The notes beneath the pieces are model-generated. The model saw only the letters and a program-made list of their open reading frames with translations. It had not been told where the DNA came from and did no database searches. The translations under genes were made by a program, and so were the position numbers. DNA of 64,000 nucleotides from Siphonodentalium dalli (lineage: Eukaryota; Mollusca; Scaphopoda; Gadilida; Siphonodentaliidae): assembly GCA_032622095.1 (NCBI GenBank), contig CP136061.1, forward strand, positions 219,513,148 through 219,577,147, written 5' to 3'. Each line of letters begins with the position of its first letter. Within the stretch, counting starts at the first letter, position 1. Of this stretch, positions 56,387 to 64,000 are shown in pieces.

Positions 56387-57188
56387 ATGTAAATTTTTCC
56401 GGTAGTGTATGAGGATGAAGGAGTTGACCAGAGGCAATTGTCTATCTAGATGTAATGCAGAACAACTTGTTTGTTTACTATGTCTCTGTATGTATATAAT
56501 TTTGGTATCAAATGCCAGTTGAGACTTGTTGAGTGGAATGGTGAAGCAAGTCGTGTCAATTCGAGACAATGTCATGAAACACAGTAAACATGGGTACATT
56601 AAAGATAACACGACACATTCCTGTCATAAGCATTTTGGGAATAAGTGTAGGATTTAACACATACCCATTGTTGTATTCTCACTGTAAGTAATGACTTTCA
56701 AACTTTATGGTAATTTTCGGCAGAAAGTCCTAGAGTTATCCCGACGTTTTGTTGTGGCAAGCTAAGTCATTACGATGCTGCAGGCGACATAACGATAATA
56801 TCTTATTTTTGTGATGCCAACATTGTTGCAAAACAATGAATTTCCGTCGAAAAAAATTCTCATAATTAACATTTGTGTTAGTAATTGGGGTATGTAATAA
56901 AAATAGAGCCTCACAGTTTTAAGACGAGTAAGTGATTATCACACTCGAGCATTTCGCGGAAGTATACCCCGCGAGCCTTTGGCTCTTGCATGTGGTATCA
57001 TTCCGCGAACGCTCTCGATGGTAATCGCTTCCCCGTCCGAAAACTGTGCGGCCCTATCTATGTAGTTCATAAGAATTCAGACAGAAAACTAGGGCGCGCC
57101 GTAACGGATATCCAATAAGTACAAAATTCTCTGTGCAGACCTATTCATGTTCATGCTATATAATGTGACTATGACCGTCGGGTAAATT

Positions 57189-57557
57189 GGCAGTTCTGGT
57201 TAAAACAGACTCCACAGCTTTGCAGTAGTGAGTCTTGAGTATTTTATTGGGGGGGGGGGGGGATATCTATTATATACCACCAGCAAGACTTAGTGTTAGC
57301 TATGCGTGGCTAAACATAAAGTCTGCATTGAATGCATGCAGTATGACAGACAATGTTTAAGCGCCATTTTTTTTAGCAATGTGAGGAATCTGCCACTGCA
57401 AAGGCATTCCAACAATCGCCTGATAGGCTAAATCGCTTTCTTGATGATGTTGTGATTGGGTGAAACTGAAGTAATTATGCTGGTGGTTATATAAATCCCC
57501 CAATTGATCCAGACTCAATACTGCATAACTGTGGAGTCTGTGTTTTAACTAGAACTG
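57189..57557. mobile_element. hAT-type MITE, orthologous insertion in block B
   Basis: Same site, orientation and ends as 36710-37066, flanked by GGTAAATT (57181) and GGTAAATG (57558). Internal 14-G tract at 57249-57262. Confidence 0.85.
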
Positions 57558-58050
57558 GGTAAATGCATAGAGAGGATTCGCAACTCATGATTATCAGTTA
57601 CGACTGCGTTTAGTTGTTCGTCGTCAAAACAATATATCGGGCCAAAAATTATTGTACTCGACAACCATGTCTGATCGTGCACAGTGAGATGTTCACTTCG
57701 CCCAATTTACCATATTATGTATACCATTATCAACAATCGGCTATTCTATTCGGTCAATTGCTGGTATTTGTCGGCATATTTCATAGGTTATGATTGTATG
57801 ATACAACAAACATAATGTCTGTATATTTAAAAGAAGTTTTGGAACAATCCGAAACAATTGAAGCCGGCACAGTGACGTTATAGTAGTGCCCTAATTGTAA
57901 TCGAAACTGCTGACCACGAGTTTTCAAAACCTCTCTATCAACACTTATACACAGAATAGAGGTGATGTGCGAATTTATTTAGGAACAATATCATCATATT
58001 CAGAAATGGTAACGCCGTCAAGATCATATTATTAGTCATATATAGTCATA

Positions 58051-59120
58051 GACTTGTATAAATAAATATAAACATATATCAACGAGTAATTAGTGAACCA
58101 TATTTTTATGATTTTATCAGGAATATTTATTTCAACCACACAGTTAAATTTTGTTTTAGAGCTAGATAGAATATTGAACTCCAAGATATGGAGTTAACTT
58201 CTCGTTTATCTGTTATAACTACTTATTACTAATTGCGTCCTGTCATAGTGTATTTTTACTTTTCGAACTTACTCATTTGTGTCGAAAACATGTGTACCTT
58301 ATTATGTAAAGATTGCACAGTTTTAAGAAAATTAGTGTGTTTGTTATTTTTAATAAAACTACGATTTAAAATCAAAATCACAATTGTTTGCATATGGAGA
58401 ATTGAAGGTTGCAATGTGTAAATTTGTCAACTGTGTTACCCCAAACGAATACCTTCTAGAGTCGACACTTCATAGATCCATTATTAAAAAACGAAAACGC
58501 TGGCATCACGATCGATCAACGACAAGGAATTAGTGATTAGTGCCCGTGTTTCGTTCGGGCTATCTCCGGGAATTTCCAAGTAAGAATTTACATTTATACT
58601 CCCCTGTACTAACCACATATTCACCTTTGGGGTCACGTTCTTCATCTCCGTTTTAAACCTTGTCTGGGTAAACCTCTAGTTTGTAGCACGATCACAAACA
58701 CCCCATTCGCCCAGGTTTGGCTTGATCGCCAATGTAGTTTAAACCGGGTTTTTACTCGGAGGTTTAAATTTGACGAATCCGTCTGGTAGTTTACCTCTGG
58801 TGGTCCATTCGTAAGTTGTGCATTATAGGCCACAATAAGCCACCCATGACTGGGCCGTGCACCTGTGGCGATGCAGGTTTTATACCCCAACCATATAGGG
58901 GAACGTTTGCCAGTAATTGTTGCCAGAGTAATACAGTCTTCATCGATTAACAAGTTTTTCGGGCGGTGTTCCGAGTAACCCCGTGGAACGTACCGAGAAA
59001 TTTTATCTCAGGAAAGGATACTGATCTCAATTCGTAGCATATAATGTCGATAAAAACACTTTTCGAGCAGATTCTTTTTATTGTTTTTTTGTGGATTTAA
59101 TTAAAATGCCGATAGACGTG
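58051..59120. other. AT-rich stretch, no gene seen
   Basis: A 103-codon minus-strand frame (58642-58953) starts at TTG and matches nothing I know. The remainder is AT-rich without recognised features. Confidence 0.45.
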
Positions 59121-59250
59121 CCCTGTTTTATTAGATATTCGGGTATTCGAGCATGAACACAATGTGTGAACTCTCCGACAAGTAGAATCGTTCACAAACT
59201 TGTTTTCATGCTCGATTCCCAAATCGATTCCAATATCCGGCGAAACAGGG
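59121..59250. repeat. Imperfect palindrome
   Basis: CCCTGTTTTATTAGATATTC at 59121 and the complement of CCGGCGAAACAGGG ending at 59250 begin arms of about 52-61 nt, which pair through 'tcgagcatgaa' and 'gtgaac' around an 18-nt loop. Confidence 0.85.
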
Positions 59251-59379
59251 TAGAATTATATACAAAGTAGGCACCGGCCTCTCAAACAATGCTGGCATGT
59301 ATAGCCTCATTAAGCAACCCTAGCAGACTGGATGACGTCATAATTATCCGACAAGTTATAACAATTCTGAAACAATCCT

Positions 59380-61340
59380 CTATATATGGTCACAACAAGC
59401 TGGTTAAAATGTTGAAACATTGATTTTTCACATTGCTTTTTGAATTGGTCAAGTACAGAATGATGAACGTTAATGGTGTATACATTAGGGTTTTTGTTCA
59501 GACGGAGTGTGGGTCGGAAATACATAATTGGATTTAATCTGATTTCAGTAAGTCACTGTCCGTACTTAAATTGCCCCTCTCATTGCAAGCACCTACACAT
59601 AATCAGCGATATAGTAAAGGTGGTTGCCATTTTGATTACGATTCACTCTGGCCCCGAAACGGATTATACTAGGTTTGTGAAGGTAACATGATACTTTCGC
59701 TAAGAAACACATCAATGGAAAGTCAACTGACATTTGCCGATAATTCATCCACAAATGGTACACTGACAGAGAACAGGAATCTCACTTTGGGCATGTTTCA
59801 ATTCCTACTTATATTCGTTGGAACTATCGGGAATGTATTGACACTAATGGTATTTTCTAGTCCGGCGATGAGATTAAAACGATCCTCGTTGTTGTTTCTA
59901 GTCCTGGCAATGGGAGACATTGTTGTATTGTACATTAACATGTTATTCCACGCGATAAAGGGAATAGCGAATTGGAACATACTTACCGTGAGTGACGTAT
60001 CTTGTAAGTCATACCTATTTCTTATGTATTCTGCTTCAGACGTCTGCGTTTGGATCCTCGTCGTGTTAACTGCTGACCGAACTGTGCACGTGTGTTGTCA
60101 CCCGAAGAGCTCATTCTTTTCCAGCAAGAAGTCAGTTGTCTGTGAACTCGTGTTAGTTGTAATTGGAAGTCTGCTGGCGAATTCTCATTATATATATGGA
60201 ATGAAATTGTCTGCTGGTGCTAATAAAAACATGAGAAGATGTGTCCCTACCGGGACGCCAGATTATGTATGGTTTAATTACAACGTCTGGTTTTGGTTGG
60301 ATGTTGTCAAGTATTCGTTGGTTCCAATAATCATTATCGCATCCTGCAACATTCTACTCATTTTCCATATCAGAAAAACAAAAAGAGCATTGAAATATTT
60401 CACTGGGCGCCAAGATCAAGGAAGACAAGGGAAAAAAGCGACATCGTCGACTTCACTGATGCTAATAGCCACGAGTTTCCAACTCCTGGTGACAACAACG
60501 CCACTGGTCTTAGCAATAGCTATCAACAAAGATATTCCATCCTTTTTCAAGACCACTATTTTTGGTGTCCTTGTGACACTGAATGCAGCTAATAACTGCT
60601 TGAATTTTTTCACATATGTTGTAAGCGGTAAGAAATTTAGAGACGAACTTGTGCGTGCGTTGAAACGAAGAAGTTCACAGACAATAACTGCAGAGTCTTT
60701 TAGCACACAACAAACAGAGCAACCAATGAATGGACAACATCCACATCCTGGAGTCGATAACCAGATTAACAAAAGCATGGTGCCCAGCGTCCAGAATACA
60801 CTATGACAGAGTATATATAGAACACTATAGGAGAGCTGTGATCTTCAAATTATTATTTAAAGCCCAAAGTTAATTTTCCCGGTAGTGTATTGATATATGA
60901 GGATGAAGTAGTTAGCTAATGCGCATGTATCTATCCAGATGCAGTACAACAACCTGCTTGTTTACTATGTTTGTGTGTATTGAATTTCCAGTTTAGACTT
61001 GTTAAGTTGACTGCTGGAAAAGACATGAAAATTCGAGACAATGTTATGAACACATATACTATTGATGAGCACATTACAAATTAACACGACACATATTTCT
61101 GGTTTAAAAGTTTGGGAATAAGTGTAGGATGTATTTCATACAGAATTCAGATAGAAAACAAGGGCGCGCCAAAACGGATATTCGCGAAAAATACAACATT
61201 CTCTATTGTGTTAATGCTCAAAAATGGAACTGTAACCGTTGGGTAAATTGTACGATTGTATAGAAGGGTTTCGCAAATTCGCGGTTAGCAATTACAATTA
61301 AGTTTAGCAATTCATCGTTAAAAAATGTCTGGTGCCAACA
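59380..61340 (+). repeat. Third, older copy of the GPCR segment
   Basis: Upstream words ('cattgctttttgaat', 'gtgtatacattagg', 'tttcagtaa') and downstream words ('aattcagatagaaaac', 'agggcgcgcc', 'gggtaaatt') match blocks A and B but more weakly. About 400 bp of downstream sequence present in A and B is missing. It lacks the hAT MITE and the C-tail duplication. Confidence 0.8.
59688..60806 (+). CDS. Rhodopsin-family GPCR, peptide-receptor-like (paralogue 3)
   Basis: 372 residues, one exon, roughly 70-75% identical by eye to paralogues 1 and 2. The N-terminus keeps the four sequons (N7, N19, N23, N31). GN48-49, D77, C106, DRT at 130-132 (preceded by TA instead of AL) and P213 are kept; the loop-2 cysteine is C185 because of a one-residue insertion; TTP and NFFTY (about 306-310) are kept, followed by GKKFRDEL. 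Loop 2 is more basic (NKNMRRC) and loop 3 differs (NKDIPSFF), so the extracellular face is distinct. The C-tail matches the distal, untranslated copy of the 201-bp repeat in genes 1 and 2 better than their translated one. The start ATG is conserved by position. A surface peptide-type receptor; ligand unknown. Confidence 0.93.
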   Translation: MILSLRNTSMESQLTFADNSSTNGTLTENRNLTLGMFQFLLIFVGTIGNVLTLMVFSSPAMRLKRSSLLFLVLAMGDIVVLYINMLFHAIKGIANWNILTVSDVSCKSYLFLMYSASDVCVWILVVLTADRTVHVCCHPKSSFFSSKKSVVCELVLVVIGSLLANSHYIYGMKLSAGANKNMRRCVPTGTPDYVWFNYNVWFWLDVVKYSLVPIIIIASCNILLIFHIRKTKRALKYFTGRQDQGRQGKKATSSTSLMLIATSFQLLVTTTPLVLAIAINKDIPSFFKTTIFGVLVTLNAANNCLNFFTYVVSGKKFRDELVRALKRRSSQTITAESFSTQQTEQPMNGQHPHPGVDNQINKSMVPSVQNTL

Positions 61341-62099
61341 AAATCGGTCCGCAGAAATTGATGATAGTTGTCAACAGATCGCACACTGAGATGGCTGTAT
61401 GATACAACAAATGAAGTTGGCTGAGAGTCTGTTTATTTAAGAACAACTTTTGATACAAACCTAAGAGATTGAAATTGCATCCATTGTGGCCGTTAGGACT
61501 CCGCGGTTATATCTATAATGTGCGCATAACTTGCTGACACAGTGCCCTAATTGTAATAATAACTACTAACCGCGAGTTTGCGAAACATGTGCTACAAGAG
61601 AGGTAAATATCGCGTTTCTTATCGCAATAGCCATGTATCGATCAGAATGGCTTGAAATATGTCTCGATTTTAGCCCTTGTCGGACAAGACCATTTTACTT
61701 ATTTCTGCATTTGAATGGAGTTTTAAGACAACTTATCTAGACTTACGATTTTTATTCTATATATATATATAAATGTTTAATAATATAAAATTGCATAAAA
61801 TATTTGATATGAATCCGATTAGCTTAACATAAACAAAGAAAATCACATAATAGCCAAGTATGGTAATCAGTTCACTGAAAAAAATATTCCAACCACGTGC
61901 ATTACGGTCAATAACGTAATAACAATAACGGGCTGATAACTTTTGTTCTACTTAACCAAGAGGTTGAATATGAAATCCGGTTTGTTCGTTCACTACCTCA
62001 AAATACATGTCATGTTCAATATTGTATTCCGGCCGTTCACTTTTACCAGCGTGGCGGCCTTTTTCAAATATGGTTAAATTGTCATTTCCGGATGATTAT
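61341..62099. other. AT-rich stretch, no gene seen
   Basis: Short AT tract at 61757-61772; otherwise nothing recognised. Confidence 0.45.
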
Positions 62100-62400
62100 C
62101 TTGAGTTAATATTAACTAAATGCACCGATGTTTGGTATGCAGGTTTATTATAACCATAACATTTGTGCATGTGATGTTCGATTTGGGGTTCTGGCGGCCA
62201 ATTTTACCAGAGTTACGGACGTGTTTAGACTTTGATATTGCGGGTTTCTTGTGGATAACTGCAGTTATGGTTGGTTCATCACCACCAAACTTGATATGTG
62301 GCTGAATTGGCTCAACACACAAGCTGTGTCTAAATTGGGGATTTGTCAAGTGATACTCAACAGACTTATGGGCCATTTTTAACTTGGATGTTTTAGTCTT
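62100..62400. repeat. Dispersed-repeat-like segment
   Basis: 'gcaccgatgtttggtatgca', 'ggcggccaattttaccagag' and 'tcatcaccaccaaacttgat' resemble words of the satellite at 21270-22790 and of the HINE cores ('atcaccaaacttcatatgg', 'aaatttggtatgtagg'). Low certainty. Confidence 0.35.
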
Positions 62401-63429
62401 AGTGGTTTTCGGCTGGTAAGTCCAATTTATGGAAGCCAGCAGGCGTATTATATATAATGCATTATACACTCTCATGCATTAAACACTACGCCGTGTCTCG
62501 TATATATGTTGTCAAACATCAGTCCCGATTTCGCCAATTTAGAGGCTGACTACCTTCTCATCTACATGTACACCTAAGTGATATTGTGGTGCATCGGGTA
62601 CATGCTTAAAGGGAGTTGAGCTGCATGTAATCGTGTTCGAAAATATTAAGGTTCCTATGAAATCTCATTCATTTACATATGCAACACCAAGCTCCACTCA
62701 TACTTTTCGTACATAATGATCATCGACACCGATTATTAAAAAGGTAAACGTCTGGTTGTGTGCATGATATTTTCCTAATTCTTTAAACATACAACTTGAC
62801 GGTCTACCGCACACAATTTATGGACGACGGTATATTCCCAGGAAAAGACACACATAAGAAGCTTGCAGGCTGTATACTATTCATGCGCATGTCTTATAAT
62901 AGTTCAGTAATATCTGACCCGAACTTCCACACCCTTTAGCGAATGTACATGTTAATCCATGATATGGTTGGACGACTCGGAACCGAGTTCATGTGCGAGC
63001 ATGCATATCTTACGGAAAAATACTTAGCCCGACTGCACAATCGGCAACATATCGGAAAAACAGACTACTTTCACTAATATCACCATCTGTAACATATATG
63101 TGTCCTGCTCGCTGTAAAATGTTTTCCGTTTTCTTGCCAATATGACACTACCGTGTCTTGGTTCTGGAAACGTTACAACCTTCAACTCATGTACTAATTC
63201 TCTTAATCCTGTCATTGACTTCACCGCAACGTTTCTCTTGCGCTTGGTCGCAATCAAAGCAGTCAAGAGAATTGATCATACTACGATCAGCAGCCATGTG
63301 ACTTCGCCTGTTGAACATTATTGCTTGATACCCGCAACAGACTTAAGAAAAAAATATTATCGAGCACTTTTCGTATGGAACTGATGTGTAGCCACATGTA
63401 GTCGACAACATCAGCTTAGACATTTATAC
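62401..63429. other. No gene seen
   Basis: No convincing coding frame, repeat or RNA. Confidence 0.45.
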
Positions 63430-63496
63430 AAGCAAATTTAATTTTTGAGACAGTGCAAAAACATAATTTGCACTGTCTCAAAAATTTAATTTGCTT
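63430..63496. repeat. 30-bp-arm hairpin
   Basis: 63430-63459 (AAGCAAATTTAATTTTTGAG...) pairs with 63467-63496, near-perfect, loop of about 7 nt. The right arm begins the first of two long direct repeats. Confidence 0.92.
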
Positions 63497-63605
63497 CTAA
63501 AAATAGGCGCCTTGTGTGTTGTATAGTCCCAGGCATGTTAAAGAGCAACGCTCGGCATGTTTCGGAGACGTAATTATAACATGCTACTGTGCCATATCTC
63601 CTATG
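63467..63605 (+). repeat. ~135-bp direct repeat, copy 1 (copy 2 at 63794-63925)
   Basis: 'tttgcactgtctcaaaaatt', 'aaaaataggcgccttgtgtg', 'aagagcaacgctcggcatgt' and 'ttcggagacgtaa' recur in the same order 327 bp later with small indels. Confidence 0.92.
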
Positions 63606-63691
63606 GTTACATACAATAGAGACCTAAAATGTGCATATAGTGCCCTAAGTGCGACGTCGGAATACAGTGGCCATTTGAGCTTCCTTTTTTG

Positions 63692-63786
63692 GGGTCGCTT
63701 CGGTGGCCGTGTGGTATTGACGTCGGACTTTGAGTCGCAAGGCGCGCTCGCCGTCACGGACCGGGGTTCGAATCACACCCATTCCC
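63692..63786 (+). other. tRNA-like sequence (tRNA-derived SINE head or tRNA pseudogene)
   Basis: An A-box match TGGCCGTGTGG at 63704-63714 and a B-box match GGTTCGAATC at 63765-63774, with a 'ggacttTGAgtc' anticodon-arm-like segment and a GC-rich variable-arm-like stretch ('ggcgcgctcgcc') between. The acceptor and T stems do not pair well, so a functional tRNA is unlikely. It lies between the two direct repeats; an RNA polymerase III-transcribed SINE is the best guess. Confidence 0.5.
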
Positions 63787-64000
63787 AATAAAGTTTGCAC
63801 TGTCTCAAAAATTAAATTTGCTTCTAAAAATAGGCGCCTTGTGTGTTTGTTGTATAGTCCCAGACATGTTAAAGAGCAACGCTCGGCATGTTTCGGAGAC
63901 GTAAATGCTACTATGCCATATGGTTAAATGGTTAAACATTTATGTTCATTTCTAAACGCAAGCTAAATTCCACATAATAGATGCAGATAAGATATGCGTT

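Larger units (their letters stand above)
54316..58050 (+). repeat. Segmental duplication block B carrying GPCR gene 2
   Basis: Collinear with 34143-37575. The left boundary coincides with a CCGT/CTGT microsatellite (54297-54316) absent from block A. Relative to A it has a 237-bp insertion at 54404 and about 42 bp more 5'-UTR sequence near 54870-54912. Confidence 0.9.

Noticed and set aside
58642-58953. 103-codon minus-strand frame
   Set aside because: Begins at TTG, no recognised motif, no paralogue in the window; too little support to call a gene.

Overview
The window looks like repeat-rich, AT-rich genomic DNA from an animal, most likely a marine invertebrate. Three intact single-exon rhodopsin-family GPCR genes sit among LINE remnants, TTAA-flanked MITEs, Helentron/HINE-like elements with tandem-repeat cores and many foldback structures. 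A lophotrochozoan (mollusc, brachiopod or annelid) is my best guess from the divergent GPCR type and the repeat style; this is inference. No CRISPR array, operon, rRNA or functional tRNA was seen.

Layout. 1-893: two head-to-tail HINE-like units (minus strand). 972-1800: 3' fragment of a LINE ORF2. 1946-2542: a GC-rich, ATG-less reading frame of unknown origin. 3244-5945: a decayed LINE with endonuclease and reverse transcriptase. 6418-6922: TTAA MITE, then an (AT)n tract. 8492-16413: a recent ~3.96-kb tandem duplication. 15902-20944: a giant asymmetric inverted-repeat (foldback) element whose core is a 42-bp minisatellite that switches orientation at the centre; the duplication breakpoint fell inside its left arm. 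21270-22790: satellite-like array. 23934-24156: near-perfect palindrome with a poly-G loop. 24323-28600: MITEs, hairpins and a tandem duplication. 30239-31375: LINE ORF1 remnant plus MITE, a second copy of which (49139-51686) carries a HINE insertion. 38530-41690: HINEs, a 176-bp palindrome and inverted minisatellites. 45008-45076: a perfect three-way-junction (T-shaped) hairpin. 63467-63925: direct repeats enclosing a tRNA-like sequence.

Genes. The GPCRs (34563-35669, 55016-56122, 59688-60806; all plus strand) are paralogues with shared flanks. Three dated events order their history. The third gene has an empty site where the other two carry the same hAT-type MITE, and it lacks the 201-bp C-terminal tandem duplication present in both others. 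So gene 3 split first, the MITE and C-tail duplication came next, then genes 1 and 2 separated by a >3-kb segmental duplication. Gene 2 later gained a LINE/SINE-tail insertion upstream. Between genes 1 and 2 the amino-acid differences cluster in the second extracellular loop and TM6-loop-TM7, while the cytoplasmic face is almost unchanged. This suggests diversification of ligand recognition with retained coupling.

Everything else is mobile or repetitive DNA, or AT-rich sequence in which I see no gene. Identities and copy numbers are by-eye estimates.
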